This document shows positions 1 through 11,026 of a stretch of DNA of 64,000 nucleotides, piece after piece (positions within the stretch are counted from its first letter, which is position 1; the number at the start of each line of letters is the position of its first letter). The notes below the pieces were generated by a model that ran no database searches, was not told where the DNA came from, and was given only the letters and a program-made list of their open reading frames with translations. This stretch comes from Phaeodactylum tricornutum CCAP 1055/1 (taxonomy: Eukaryota > Bacillariophyta > Bacillariophyceae > Surirellales > Neidiaceae). The DNA is taken from positions 434,001 through 498,000 of the forward strand of contig NC_011690.1 in the NCBI RefSeq assembly GCF_000150955.2. The letters are read 5' to 3'. Position numbers and translations under genes: made by a program.

Positions 1-761
1 AGATGTCAACCTACTACAGAATTTCTGAACAAGCGGGCTGAGAGAGCCTGGTATTTGACCCAAGCTTCTACATCCTATTACTGTAGGTGAAACTTGTACT
101 TATTGGCTCGAAAAGGCGAAGAGTACTTCACATTCTTTGTACAGTCATCTTGGCATTGGTTTGCATAGTGAAGGAGTCCCGAATGCAGTCAATTACCCCC
201 TTGTAGACAGGGTGGGGCTCGCTATCAAGTACTCGAGTTTTTTGGGTTTGTGCTGATTCTACGAAAACACAATTAAGAGTTAACCTAGTACCCTTATTTG
301 CGGTGAGTTTCACATCTTATTTGCGGATATTTGTGGTGTTTTGGTCCAAAACACCGCATTTCAGGAGGCCTGGTCACAACGAAGAAAGATTTAGGATATG
401 ACGGACGAAACATGAATTCGTGTACATTGCCAATCTCACCGTTCCCGTCGAAAAAAAATGCTAATAAGTAACAAATACAATATAATATTTACGGTCAAAA
501 GCCTTGTGATTGGATTGGGCATAATGGCATTCAGCTACTTAACAGCAAGATTTATTGTTTCATAGAACGTGACTGTGAACTATTAACGCAAAGTTGTTTT
601 GTTGTGTTATTTCCAACCCGACACATGACCAAAACATTGGTATCCATTCTTCTTTCATGCATATAGGCCATATCACTATCGAGTATTCGAACAAAACAAT
701 AGCATTTTGTTTCGTTTCCGCAACTAAAAGTCGAAGTAGCGCAACGAGCCATTGCTCAAGG
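1..761. other. Intergenic, 5' flank of sulfotransferase gene
   Basis: No gene is supported here. A frame on the + strand is open from base 1 to a TGA at about base 90, so a gene tail entering from the left is possible but unprovable. The rest is AT-rich. A TGACTGTGAA element at 570-579 matches one upstream of the next gene at 2521-2530. Confidence 0.5.
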
Positions 762-2137
762 ATGATTGTTAGATTGAGAAGTGGTCGATCTGTCGGAAAC
801 GTGCAGATTCTGTCTGTGATAGCAATTGCCTTCCTGTCCTTTTCACAAATGTATGTGAGCATAAACGACGCAGCATTTTTTCCAGAAACGTTTGTCGGTA
901 GGGAGTCAACAGTGTTGAAGACCCCCATTGGGATAGATGAAATCGAGCGCGCTACTAGAAGGTTTTTCGAGAATTCGACGGAGCGCACTGCACTGGAACC
1001 TGCTCCTAGACCTTCAATCGAAGACCTCGCTGACGGACCAAAAGTCACGGGTGATGTTGCGTGGCTCCTTCAGTTTGCTTTGTTGGGATTCCCCAAATGC
1101 GGCACATCCTTCATGATGCGCTATCTCGGCCAGCACGACGAAATAGCCATGCTGAGAGATAAGGAACACTGCGAACTGACAACGGGTACTAAAGACTCTG
1201 TCCTTGTCAAGGCCCTATTAGACGGACTCCCCATTGGTAACTACGCGCGCGGGCTGAAGTGTCCGAAACATCTAGAAAGACCTTTGGCCATGGATCGCCT
1301 CTTCCGGTATTTTCCGAATGTAAGAGTAATTGTTGGGGTCCGGCACCCCGTCCTTTGGTACGTACCTTTGATAGCACATGACGGAATCCTTACCAGAAAC
1401 GACTCTATACTAATATCTTCGTTTGACAAAAATGGCACAGGTTTGAATCATTCTACAACTGTAAGTATTCATGCGCTTCATTCTTCTTTCGGCACTGTCT
1501 TTTATAGATGTCTTCTCACACAAGTAATCTGCTTCTAGATCGCCATTTGGAGGGGCATCATCTACTACCAGCACAGGAATTGATAGGGAATTGTTGGAAT
1601 CTCGGTCCCACTGAAAAGGTGCGTTCCGTCTGTACCGAACGAGCCAAGTTTCACAATCATTTAGCTCGCTTGGGAAAGACGAGCATGCAGAGTGCGGAGG
1701 AGCGACAGCACTTCTCGGCCGACGTGCAAAATGTATCGTATGCCCATGGTTTCTCCAGTACCAAAGTGTTTCTGTACGACATGGCACAGCTCGAGGACAA
1801 AAACCAGGACCGTTCCGATATCCTTTTAGAAGACTTGCGGAGTTTCCTGCGCGTTACAAAGCCCTTTCCGCCAATGGTGGAGGAGCCAAAAGCAGTATCC
1901 AACGCAACACGCATTGATATTTGTGACGTCGAGTACGACCATTTACGCGAGGTGCTTTTGGATACCGGCGTGAAGGCATCGAGATGGATCCGTCGTTTTT
2001 TTGTCCATGCCGAGGGTGTGACGGTGTCGTCACCCGACTTTCTGGATCAGTTATTGGCCAAGTGGGAAGAAGATCCTTGCGAAGAGCGCCGGGCCAAGAG
2101 CAACGCCTCTCTGTCGCGACCGGATCGCACTACCTAA
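762..2137 (+). CDS. Golgi-type sulfotransferase, three exons with a 20-nt microexon
   Basis: A PAPS-dependent sulfotransferase that probably sulfates glycans in the Golgi lumen. Exons are 762-1357, 1441-1460 and 1539-2137 (introns GT-AG, 83 and 78 bp), giving 404 aa in frame. The ATG at 762 starts a short basic N-terminus followed by one membrane segment (about residues 14-31), a type II signal anchor. The 5'-phosphosulfate loop is PKCGTSF at 111-117, and the 3'-phosphate region holds the RHP motif at 194-196. The 20-nt middle exon supplies the residues between W199 and Y206, giving the family-like string WFESFYNYR. Without it both open frames end in nonsense. The C-terminal half carries the C, W and basic residues usual in algal members. 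The acceptor sugar cannot be read from sequence. The family call is secure. The exon model rests on frame closure and motif continuity. Confidence 0.85.
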
Positions 2138-2648
2138 ACTGCATGACTCTGAAGTGGTAGTGTTGATCATTTTTCCTGAGTGGCGCAGTGTAGATAAAGA
2201 AGCGAGGAACAGAATCTTCGTTAACCTTTGGAAACGAAAGACATGAATGAATTCATATGTGACGGTTGCATTTTCATGCTTTGCTACACTTAGGGTTTAG
2301 ATCATAGTTTGTATGTGAATTCGTGGGTAATGTGTTGGTAACATACAGATACCTTACAAGTCGTTTATGTTTTGACTGGCGAGGTCTGTCCGAAGTACGG
2401 CACCTGACCGACAGTAACCGCCATTTCAATTCACCAAGTAGGAAAGGCAGACAGACCCATCCATCTTCCATTCAATCCTCGAGACGCACTTTCGTGACTC
2501 CTGGTCGAGATTCTCGTTGTTGACTGTGAAGGTTGGATGCGGACTCAACAGTCAAGGAGCTGGACCGGACCCTATCTCACTAATCGCCGACTCGCATTCC
2601 GTAGTAACATTTGTATTGTGTGCGATTTCGCTCACAGTACAAACAGTC
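2138..2648. other. Intergenic, 3' end of sulfotransferase and upstream of carrier gene
   Basis: Contains no supported gene. TGACTGTGAA lies at 2521-2530, about 120 bp before the carrier ATG. The carrier frame is open upstream to a TTG at 2517, but there is no ATG in frame before 2649. Confidence 0.5.
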
Positions 2649-4238
2649 ATGCCGTTCATGGTATCTCCTGGCACTGTGCTTTTGCTGTTGGGTGTTCTGA
2701 GTCGAAATGTCTCCCTAGCGTCGTTGGATCCGAGCCACTTTCAATCCTACTCCTTCCATGTTGCGCAAGAATCTCCAGCAACGGAGACGCCGACGGACAG
2801 CACCGATTCGGATGAGACTGTTCGGAAACAGCAGACTCCGTCGCTGGCTAGACACCAGATTAATGATGGAGAGGATGACAGCCGGCAACCAAATGTAGTG
2901 GCAAGCTCTTTACTCATGTACGAAAAAGGTTGCGTCGTGTCGTCTAGTGAAGTGTACCCAGGGTCTACGCCATTGGACACTGCTGACGATACGGAAACCA
3001 GTTTGCACAAACAGGCCTACACGGAAATTTGGAGTCTGGAGGATGAAGAATTGTGGAGAGAGTATGAAGACGATGAAGATGAAGATGATGACAACGACGA
3101 TGGACATTCTTCGATGCTTTCCAACGCGTCAGTCAAACGCACACGTACACGTGCACGTATATCCACCAATAGAGGGACGAGAGAAGCGCTCGCATCGTCT
3201 ACCAACACACATCTGCCGTCTCCTGTGACCTCTGCTACGCTCTCCGCCCTCCGAGGAGGCAGTAAGGGCACAGTCTCCGGCATCTTGGGATCGGAAGTCG
3301 TCAAACGACTTTACGTCACCGCTCTCGTTACACTCGTGTTTGAGGCATTGGTGGGGCACATTCTGGAATTTTTCAAAATTGTCATGCAGACCCGAGACGA
3401 CGGTTCTTCTTACGGCACGGTTGTCCGAGAAATTACGCTCGAAAAGGGTATTCTGGGACTCTGGGACGGCTTTGTCCCCTGGGGCGTCGTACAGGCCGTG
3501 GGCAAGGGTGCCGTGTTTGGACTCGCGCACGCCGCCGCCAAAGATTTACTCGTACCGCTCGCACAAGACGGTATGCTCCCCATGGCGGCCGCCCTCACAT
3601 TGGCTGGCGGCATTGGAGGTGGATTTCAAGGCTACGTGCTCTCGCCGACGCTACTATTGAAGACCAGGGTCATGACGAATCCAGTGTTCCGTGAACCCAT
3701 GAGTCTGTGGCGCACAGTCTATCTCAGTATGCGCATTGGATTTGACGTCGTCCAAACCGAGGGGTTTTGGACTCTCATGAAAGGGGCCAACGTGTTTGCG
3801 ACCAAGCGAGTGTTTGACTGGGCGAGTCGCTACTTCTTTGCCGATTGGCTAGAGCAGGTTTTTATTCAACTCAAGAACGGACAGCCTTTGACGATCGCGG
3901 AAAAGAGTGCGGCTTCACTTTTGGGTGGCGTAGCGTCAACGTGTGTCACTCTCCCTTTGGACGTTCTCGTGGCAAAGACACAGGACGCCAAAAAAGCCGG
4001 CGTCAAGGTGTCGGCTTGGACACTTTTTCGAGACGAACTCAGAGAGAAGGGCCTAAGTGGACTCAAGGACTCGTACATGCGCGGATTCGAGGCCCGGCTG
4101 CTCCACGTTTGCTTGACAACACTTGGTACGTACTCATGGTGGAATGTTTCTTGGAAGGATGATTTGTCGCGTCTGTTTGCCATTGCAATGAACAAAATCT
4201 CAAACCTGGGTATATCAATTGCTTCGTTGGTTGTATAG
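2649..4238 (+). CDS. Mitochondrial-carrier-family protein with signal-like N-terminus and acidic extension
   Basis: A single exon of 529 aa. The first in-frame ATG (2649) starts a hydrophobic stretch like a secretory signal (residues 7-20), followed by a long polar region with a D/E run around 130-152. The mitochondrial carrier (SLC25) region spans about residues 215-500. Carrier signatures are degenerate. Only the third repeat keeps a clean Px(D/E)xx(K/R)-like motif (LPLDVLVAKT, about 435-444). The second reads LSPTLLLKTR with Thr in place of the acid. The first lacks Pro and Asp. The protein is longer than the usual 300 aa carrier. The transported substrate is not predictable. The N-terminus could route it to the ER or plastid rather than mitochondria. 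This is inference. It is convergent with the EHD gene, with 100 bp between stops. Confidence 0.7.
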   Translation: MPFMVSPGTVLLLLGVLSRNVSLASLDPSHFQSYSFHVAQESPATETPTDSTDSDETVRKQQTPSLARHQINDGEDDSRQPNVVASSLLMYEKGCVVSSSEVYPGSTPLDTADDTETSLHKQAYTEIWSLEDEELWREYEDDEDEDDDNDDGHSSMLSNASVKRTRTRARISTNRGTREALASSTNTHLPSPVTSATLSALRGGSKGTVSGILGSEVVKRLYVTALVTLVFEALVGHILEFFKIVMQTRDDGSSYGTVVREITLEKGILGLWDGFVPWGVVQAVGKGAVFGLAHAAAKDLLVPLAQDGMLPMAAALTLAGGIGGGFQGYVLSPTLLLKTRVMTNPVFREPMSLWRTVYLSMRIGFDVVQTEGFWTLMKGANVFATKRVFDWASRYFFADWLEQVFIQLKNGQPLTIAEKSAASLLGGVASTCVTLPLDVLVAKTQDAKKAGVKVSAWTLFRDELREKGLSGLKDSYMRGFEARLLHVCLTTLGTYSWWNVSWKDDLSRLFAIAMNKISNLGISIASLVV

Positions 4239-4338
4239 TCATCAAAACAGGCACGCCCGTGGCCTACGAAGCTTTATACGGCAAGCAAAGTTAATTGATT
4301 TATGCTACGATGTCTCTTGATGTTGTTGCTATTGCCCT

Positions 4339-6340
4339 TTAAAATACGCTGCTCTTCTCTGCTAACAGTGATCGCTTGCGCGGCGGAATAACACTCGCCG
4401 GGAGCTCGGAGGGAATGGGTCGACCTTTTTGCAGAACAGCATCACACAAAAACATGGCCACAACGTATTCGTCATGGTCAAAGAGACCGTCCTTATCGAT
4501 GTCGCTAAGGTTCCAGATTTGGCGAAGTTGGTCCTTTTCGAGCCCCGTTTTGACCAGCACATCACGTGCCTTGGCCGTCGAGAGATAGCCACCATCTGGT
4601 CCCAAGGCTTCAAAGCTTGGCAGGAGACGATCTGCTGAATCCTGCAGTGCCCTGTACAACAGAGTAAAGATATTGCATGTTAACACGCTAGACCTGGAGA
4701 TACGCAAAACGCGTACCGTTTCTTGGTTGTGACACGTACCAGTAATCTTCGTTCTCCTCATCGTAGCCAAAAGGATTGCTTTCGTGAGCCGTTTCTTTTT
4801 TGCCGAATTTATTATTGGCGACCGGGACCGGAACCTTGGCGATGCCACCAGCAGCTCCCATTTTGGATCGGATAATGTCGGGAGAGTCCTTTTCACTGGG
4901 CAATTCTTCCATGAGTTTGGGAATATCCTCATTCAGGACCCGGTCCAGATCAGCAATTTGTTTTTCCGACAAGGTATTAAACTCGGCAAACTTGGTTTCG
5001 TGCAGTTTGTTAGAAAAGCTGGCAATTTCGGGAAAGTCGCCGGGGGCCAAGTCGTACTTTTTCATAATCGTACGAAACACCGTCGGTAAGTCGCTGTGGA
5101 TGAAACGTAAGGAGAAAATGGTGAGAACGTGTGTGCGTGACCGAAACGACGCCTCCTGGAAAAGATGAACCAACATTACGCAGCAGCCACATATTTAGAG
5201 TCACGCATCACCCACAAAACGTACGCAATGAGTTTCTTTTGTTTCTTTTCCTTGCCCATGAGTGCAGGCATTTGTGATTTCAAGTAGCCAATAATGTAGG
5301 CCAAGGTCTTGACCTTGCGAATGCGTTTGACGAGTTCATTGATTTTTCGTACGGCTGATTGCCGTGGAAGGACGGCCAAATCCTTCATGAGATCCTTTTC
5401 CTCCATTTCGAACAAGTCGGCGTTGTCCATGTGCTGCAGCGGTTGCTGCCAAAAGCTGCCGACGTAAACTCGGGCTACTTCTGGACTGGTCATAGTTTTA
5501 CCGAGCGACCAAAGTAGCGCACCGTAAACTCGCATCAATTGTTGCCGATCAATCTGATCAGCCTTGTTGAGAATGCATCGAATTTTGTCTTCATGCCCCT
5601 TAAGGACATCGATTGCGCCCTTGAGTTCATCCGAGATATCAAGTTTGTGTGCGTCAAAGAGCAGAATAATCAAATCCGCCTTTTCGGCAAACCAGGATAC
5701 GACTTTCGTGAAATCGTACCCACGGTTGGTGCGTTGCTTTTCTCCCGAAAGGATACCCGGGGTATCGATGAGTGTGATGGATTTCAAAACACTACTTGGT
5801 AATTGACTGCCTTCGAGGCGACTCAGAAAACTGACTCCAAAGCGCTCGAGACCCCGAAAGGGTAGATCAGGATGCACCGAGAGAGCATTTCCCGGAATAG
5901 TGCGTTCTTCCGGGCCGTTCAGCAATACGGTGAATCGATCGGTAGTAGGCTCGGGACCGATCCGTTGACCAGGAAAGTCTCTACCGAGTAGGTAACGAAT
6001 GAAGGAAGTCTTTCCTACACTGTATTGTCCAACCAGAAGCACTTGAGGCTTGGCTGTGTTATCACGAGAGAGTGCAAGAGTGTGTGAGGTCCTTTGCCAA
6101 CACTAAAAGCATTTGGCAAAAGCAAAAGAACCTCAAACTTCGTTTGGAGTACGCACCATCAAACTCGACGTCACTCAAAAGTGGACTTTCAAAGAAATAA
6201 TCGTAGCGATACTTCTTTTCGACGGGATAGACAGAATTTTTGTACAGCTTCTTGAGACGAGCAGCGACAATGGCCGTCCGATCCGCGGTCTGATCGATCG
6301 TTTTTCCGCTTTTCGGTGATTGCGCCGCTTCTTTCGACAT
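4339..6340 (-). CDS. EH-domain containing (EHD) dynamin-like ATPase
   Basis: A membrane-remodelling ATPase of endocytic recycling, related to animal EHD1-4 and plant EHD1. Minus-strand exons are 6340-6157, 6053-5225, 5093-4740 and 4651-4339, with GT-AG introns of 103, 131 and 88 bp, giving 559 aa in frame. The start is the ATG at 6340; the open frame begins upstream only at a TTG. The N-terminal helix (LKKLYKNSVYPVEKKYRYD) is typical. P-loop GQYSVGKT is at 70-77, DTPG at about 158-161 and NKAD at about 224-227. The helical region ends in a linker with one NPF tripeptide, then a C-terminal EH domain with an EF-hand loop DIDKDGLFDHDE. In animal EHDs the EH domain binds NPF peptides, so the internal NPF may self-bind. 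Length and domain order match the family (about 540 aa). Confidence 0.92.
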
Positions 6341-6899
6341 GGGAATAGCAACGTCGATCTGAAAAGCGCTCGGGTGCGGCAATCGGCTGTCGAAGCGCTG
6401 TGGGAATACGCAATCTCACGACGACGAAGACGATCTTGTCCGGATGACAGGATCACGACGACGTGCACGCGGGAAAGACTCCGTGCCAGGATTCTTTTTT
6501 GTGTGTGTGTGTATGCCGGTATCCCTTGGATCGATCGATTTGGCGATGCGATGGGCTGTTCCCGTGCTCGGTTCCATCCATTTTTCGGCGGGAGAGCTTA
6601 GTTTTCGGAGTTTGTTGTCGTTCGTGACACGAGCGAGAAATACGTTTGCCCGTGAGTCACAGTCAATCGACGACGTCAGAGCCGTGAAAGTTTTCGAAGA
6701 ACGACTGCGGAATCGAACCTCGTTTACAGGGGCGAAAGCATAATCCGTGCGAGCCCTACGACGGATCGATCGCAGGCAACACTACGGACTGTTACACGTA
6801 CCAAAATTAACTAACTACTTACCTACGTAACTAACAAACAGTAACAACTACCGAACTATACAATGTACGGCGAGTCGATAGATGAAAAATGGCTGTTCC
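6341..6899. other. Intergenic, upstream of EHD gene and 3' of RING gene
   Basis: No gene is supported. A short GT dinucleotide run lies at about 6501-6512. GTCACAGTCAAT, the reverse form of the recurrent ACTGT motif, lies around 6656-6667. A + strand open frame at 6444-6743 is arginine-rich and lacks any family signal. Confidence 0.5.
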
Positions 6900-8021
6900 T
6901 TATACCACTGAAGTATTGGTACTATTGGAGGGGTTGACTGACGCTGCCGCGGTTTCTTCGAGATCCAAATTACAGAGTGGACACTTCACGTGATTGGAGG
7001 TCCAGGAATCGATGCACTCTTCGTGATACAAGTGTCCACAGGGCAATTGCACAATTTCTTCTCCATCTTCGTATTCACCCAAGCAAATGGAACAGTGCGG
7101 CCCATCCTCTACCATCGAGCCTACTTCTTTTTGTGAGACACTCCCGTAGCCGTCCTTCTTGAAAATCTTTGGAATTCCGTGATCACCCGCACTACTGTGG
7201 TTATGGTTGTGGGTAACGTCTTGATAGACAAAGCGTTTCCAGGTGGCTCTGGCTTCCTCACTGACACCAGGCGACGCGTTTGCACCCTCGGAATTGCCGT
7301 ATCCTCCTTCCATGGCTTGCCGCTGGGATTCCATAATCGCTAGTGCCAATTGGGCTTGAAAACTGAGCATCCGCAAATCGTGCCGGGGTGCCGAGGTGTT
7401 GTTCCCGTTTTCGTCCGATCGGTCCAAGTAATTGGCAATCCGGCGATCCAATTCTTCTTCCCGTTCTTGCATGTGCCGAATCCAACGAGCGGTCCAGGAC
7501 GTGCCGACCAAACACAACAACATGAGACCGTAGTCTTCCTCCAAAAAAGCTTCCATCCAGAGTTTGAACAGGACAAAGACGGCGAGGAAACTGCACGCGT
7601 GTGCCCGCCGACGCGTGAGTTCACGTTCTTCTTCCAGTTCGGCTAGTGTCAGAGTGGATCGTTGGGGCGCCAAGAGACCATCAACGGTTGCGGCTACATC
7701 GAATCGTGTGTCGCCGAGTTCGGGATCCCGTTCGTCGACACTGTCGTCGTCCGGGTCCGCGTCGTTGTCGACACCAGACGCGACCGACAATTGGGAAGAC
7801 GGCTCAGATGCTGGTGTCGGTGTGGATAGAGGGTGAGTCAACGAGTCGTTGGCGTTCGCAACGTCGGCGGTGAGCGTGGGAGTGACCGAGTGTGGTGTGC
7901 TAGCGTCGTCTGGTTCCACACGAGCACTTTCGTATCGTGCGCGGTGTCGATCCAGCGAAAAGACGTTGCTCCATCGAGACGGCACGTTACTGCCATTGGC
8001 AGTTGTCGCTGTTGATGTCAT
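6900..8021 (-). CDS. RING-H2 finger E3 ubiquitin ligase, probably membrane bound
   Basis: A single exon of 373 aa from the ATG at 8021; the frame begins upstream at a TTG. The N-terminal third is Ser/Thr/Asp-rich and disordered. Around residues 140-185 lie two hydrophobic stretches (SFLAVFVLFKLWMEAFL and GLMLLCLVGTSW), likely a membrane hairpin. A charged stretch (EREEELDRRI) follows. The C-terminus (about 310-350) is a C3H2C3 RING: CSIC, then CGHLYHEEC, then CPLC. This class transfers ubiquitin from an E2 to a substrate at a membrane. The substrate and compartment are unknown. Only the RING and the topology are recognised. Confidence 0.85.
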   Translation of the reverse strand: MTSTATTANGSNVPSRWSNVFSLDRHRARYESARVEPDDASTPHSVTPTLTADVANANDSLTHPLSTPTPASEPSSQLSVASGVDNDADPDDDSVDERDPELGDTRFDVAATVDGLLAPQRSTLTLAELEEERELTRRRAHACSFLAVFVLFKLWMEAFLEEDYGLMLLCLVGTSWTARWIRHMQEREEELDRRIANYLDRSDENGNNTSAPRHDLRMLSFQAQLALAIMESQRQAMEGGYGNSEGANASPGVSEEARATWKRFVYQDVTHNHNHSSAGDHGIPKIFKKDGYGSVSQKEVGSMVEDGPHCSICLGEYEDGEEIVQLPCGHLYHEECIDSWTSNHVKCPLCNLDLEETAAASVNPSNSTNTSVV

Positions 8022-8532
8022 GACACGTAGCAAGTATTGCTATGTTCGTGTAGTAGTTGTGAAGGGGAACAACCGGAAGGTCAGCGAACGCGTTCGGAAG
8101 TTACTGTAAGTTACCCAGGCACCTTCCCAGTATACGTGACGGTGACGCTGACACCGCGTAGGAAAGCCGTACCAAAAATCCTACCCGCCGGAATACTGGT
8201 AGATGCCGTTCGTGCGGAAAAACAGACTGTGAGAGATTTTGTTCCTGCGGTCGAGTGTGGATGTTCCGCGGACACGAAGTCACGACTCGAAATCAACCAA
8301 TGAAAAGTAGACACTCGAAACGACAAGAGTTGTCCATACCCGCCAAAAGCAAGTACCATACTATAGTAACACAGCGGATATCCTACCGAAATGCACGATG
8401 GACTCGTCCCCTACCCAGAACAACAACACACTACCTACATCCAACCCCTAGTTTACTGTCCACAGGCGTAAAAAAATCCAAACCTTGTTTACGTATTAGT
8501 ACAAAAATGTATAAAATGAAATCAAAATCGAC
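8022..8532. other. Intergenic between RING and GPHR genes
   Basis: This is upstream sequence of the RING gene and 3' sequence of the GPHR gene, both on the minus strand. Short open frames here show no coding signal. Nothing else is seen. Confidence 0.5.
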
Positions 8533-10500
8533 TTACACAGCTCCATCCAATGATGGAGCGTGATTGCTCTTTCTGGTCGGAGTGTGCAATGCGGCATTCC
8601 GGGTATAGCGGGATACGTTTTGGCGCTGGATGGACAACAGAATGCCCAGCAGCAGACACGATCCACCAGCCGCCACCCCAAAGGCGGCCTGGGTCACGTA
8701 AGTGCGTACCGCCAAGGCTTCGGTAGTCCCCAACGCGGCCGCAAACGCACGCCGGTACGACTCCGGGACCATCAATTTCGTCAGCACGACACAGGCTAGA
8801 AAGTAACACCCAATGCCCATCCCCATTGCGTGGGCCAACACCGTAGAGCCTCCCAGATTCAAATGACCCGGATCCGTACGAGGTCTGTTACTACTGCGGT
8901 TAACGGACGGCCGTGACCCTTCGAGGCAGTAGCATTTGCGATAGAAGACTTGCCAGCGACGGTGTAAGAATGCAACCGTCCGCAGCAACGTTCGAATTTG
9001 CGAAATACTCAAAACGGCGGTCAGTGCCAAACTGATTACTTGGGAGTACACCGCTGCGTTCACATCCGTTGATTTCGTTGTCGTGGCCCCGTCCCGGCGG
9101 GTCCACCACACGACAGCTTGTGTCACCAAGTCAACACCTCCCGACGAGTCTCCATCCTCCTTACTGTGGGTGTGGATCCAAAGATACCGCGCCGCCGAAG
9201 CCAAGCGGAGAAGCAACACGGCAGAAAACGCAATGCCGAGCCAGGACTTGACTCGTCCCAGAGGCGTTCGCGCCTCTTGGGCCAAACGTTGCGAGACCTG
9301 CATTTCTTCGACATCTTCGTTCAGTTCCGCAACCAGTGTTTCCAAAAACGCAATTTCGGTCGTGATGTGTTTGCGACGTTGCGTAACTTCGTCACCAATG
9401 TTGGAAAAGACTTTACTGCCACGACGGTTGCCCCAAAGCGATTGACGAGTTTCCGTTACGGCCAATCCAGTGGGGACTTGAGGGGACGATGTTGAGTGGT
9501 TCCCGCGTAGTTCGGCCCGACGATCTTCCAGCGATGTTTGGGTGTGTTGGAGTTCAATGCGGGCCTGTCTGATTGCGTCGTCATGAATAGGTTCCAGATA
9601 CCAACCAGCCAAGCAAGAATGCGGCATGGAAACACTACCAAAGCCGTTCAAGCAAGAAGACAATAATATGCCGACGGCGACCAGCCACGAGACGGCCTGC
9701 GACAGAAAGGGAGCCGAAGGAGACGTGTGTATCACGAGTGGACCCAGTATTCGAAGCAGTGCGAACGTAGAAAGTACACCTAGAATGGATCCCAGGACTG
9801 CGCCGGTTCGGAGGCTGTGTATTCGTCCCGAGGGAAGGGAGGAGCTCGTCTCGGGCAATCTAGCATCATCATGGAACGCAAAAGTCGATTGGTGGTGTGT
9901 GGTGGGCAGTGAGGTCTTGACCTGCCTGTATCGGAAGGGTTGACTGAAAGTGAATTGATCCGCGACGTAAGCAATTGGCAGTAGAATCATATAATGGAGA
10001 AGTTGGAGAGTGGAGTGAAGTACGCAGCGAACCATTCGATACAATAGTCGTAGTGACCAGTGGTATTGCCGCGGAGAGACAAAGGATCGTTTCTTTTCTT
10101 CGTCTGGATCAAGTTTTTGTTGACCAGCAAAGCAATCGTCGCGTATGGTAGCAAAAATCTGACCTCCAATCAAGCTCGGGAGCACGACGAGCATGAGCAA
10201 AACTTGCGTCCAGAGAACGACCTGATAAGCCGTTTCGATTCGCACGCACCGTCTTGACTGTGAGTGCGTTTCCGACTCTTCATTCGGACACAGAATTATC
10301 GTCCACCAAGTACTAGAAGAAGAGAACGATACGGACATCATCATGATCATCTCCACGAAACTCAGGGAGAGCAGGCAGAACGATAGAAACAAGCAAGCCA
10401 GGACGGGTCTATACGTCTGTTGCGACTCATCCACTCGTCGTACGTTCGTCCGAACGTAGCTTGTCAGACCCGCCGAGGCGACGAGATAAGCCACGTCCAT
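8533..10500 (-). CDS. Golgi pH regulator / GTG (GPHR) family multi-pass membrane protein
   Basis: A single exon of 655 aa with about nine hydrophobic segments. The family is recognised from its C-terminal half. A membrane segment is followed by GFGSVSMPHSCLA and a long coiled loop of Arg/Glu-rich helices. Next comes a hydrophobic helix before the segment with SISQIRTLLRT (family: ..TSIRGLLITL..), then LAHAMGMGIGCYFLACVVL with KLMVPESYR (family: LAQIMGMYFVSSVLLIRMSMPLEYR). GPHR is an anion channel that keeps the Golgi acidic; plant GTGs have also been linked to ABA responses. At 655 aa it is longer than the usual 455-470, owing to enlarged loops and a longer N-terminal half. The ATG at 10500 opens directly on a hydrophobic segment. 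Confidence 0.85.
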   Translation of the reverse strand: MDVAYLVASAGLTSYVRTNVRRVDESQQTYRPVLACLFLSFCLLSLSFVEMIMMMSVSFSSSSTWWTIILCPNEESETHSQSRRCVRIETAYQVVLWTQVLLMLVVLPSLIGGQIFATIRDDCFAGQQKLDPDEEKKRSFVSPRQYHWSLRLLYRMVRCVLHSTLQLLHYMILLPIAYVADQFTFSQPFRYRQVKTSLPTTHHQSTFAFHDDARLPETSSSLPSGRIHSLRTGAVLGSILGVLSTFALLRILGPLVIHTSPSAPFLSQAVSWLVAVGILLSSCLNGFGSVSMPHSCLAGWYLEPIHDDAIRQARIELQHTQTSLEDRRAELRGNHSTSSPQVPTGLAVTETRQSLWGNRRGSKVFSNIGDEVTQRRKHITTEIAFLETLVAELNEDVEEMQVSQRLAQEARTPLGRVKSWLGIAFSAVLLLRLASAARYLWIHTHSKEDGDSSGGVDLVTQAVVWWTRRDGATTTKSTDVNAAVYSQVISLALTAVLSISQIRTLLRTVAFLHRRWQVFYRKCYCLEGSRPSVNRSSNRPRTDPGHLNLGGSTVLAHAMGMGIGCYFLACVVLTKLMVPESYRRAFAAALGTTEALAVRTYVTQAAFGVAAGGSCLLLGILLSIQRQNVSRYTRNAALHTPTRKSNHAPSLDGAV

Positions 10501-11026
10501 AAGAAAGGAACTCGGTATTAACGGAGAATCATCCAGACGAGTCCCTAACTTTCGAGAGGATCATGGTCGTCCTGGAACGAACGCTCCAGATTTGTTGTTT
10601 CTGTGTAGTGTTGGGAAAGTCACAGTCAGAACGGTTTTCCCACGGTCTAACGCTGCTCCTACGACTACCGTTGGGGTACCGGTGACATTAGCGGACCTTA
10701 ACTCCGGGTCTTTCTGTGGCCCCACTTCCTTTCCTCACGGGTACCTAATACTACCTAATACGCCAACTCGCGACACTCACTGTTAAAAGCGATCCGTCGG
10801 CTGTCGTTAATAATTCACTGTGATTGGTAATTTTTGTCTATTGACATTTCCAGGACGGAATCGTCTCCAACAACCGTTCAATGGCTTGCGGACGAAACTG
10901 GCCATCACAGGCTCGACCATGGGAATACTGCGAGCTTGAAAGACGTCGGGCAAACTATCTTTGTTGACGTGTTCCCCACTGTTTCCGTTCGAAGAACAAA
11001 GAAGCTGTCTGTCGCTTTCTGCTCTG
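10501..11026. promoter_or_regulatory. Divergent upstream region, GPHR / DUS
   Basis: The two genes run apart from this 526-bp stretch. It contains several copies of the recurrent motif in both orientations: CACAGTCA near 10620, CACTGTTA near 10778 and TTCACTGTGATT near 10814. No TATA box is evident. The DUS frame is open back to a TTG at 10961. Confidence 0.45.

Noticed and set aside
3017-3304. Serine-run ORF opposite the carrier gene
   Set aside because: It is the antisense shadow of the acidic Asp/Glu tract in the carrier.
6680-6730. tRNA-like T-arm string (GGTTCGATTCC on the minus strand)
   Set aside because: The flanking bases do not pair as a T-stem and no acceptor or anticodon arm can be built around it.
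6444-6743. + strand open frame upstream of EHD
   Set aside because: Arg/Ser-rich composition, no domain, lies in the promoter region of the minus-strand gene.
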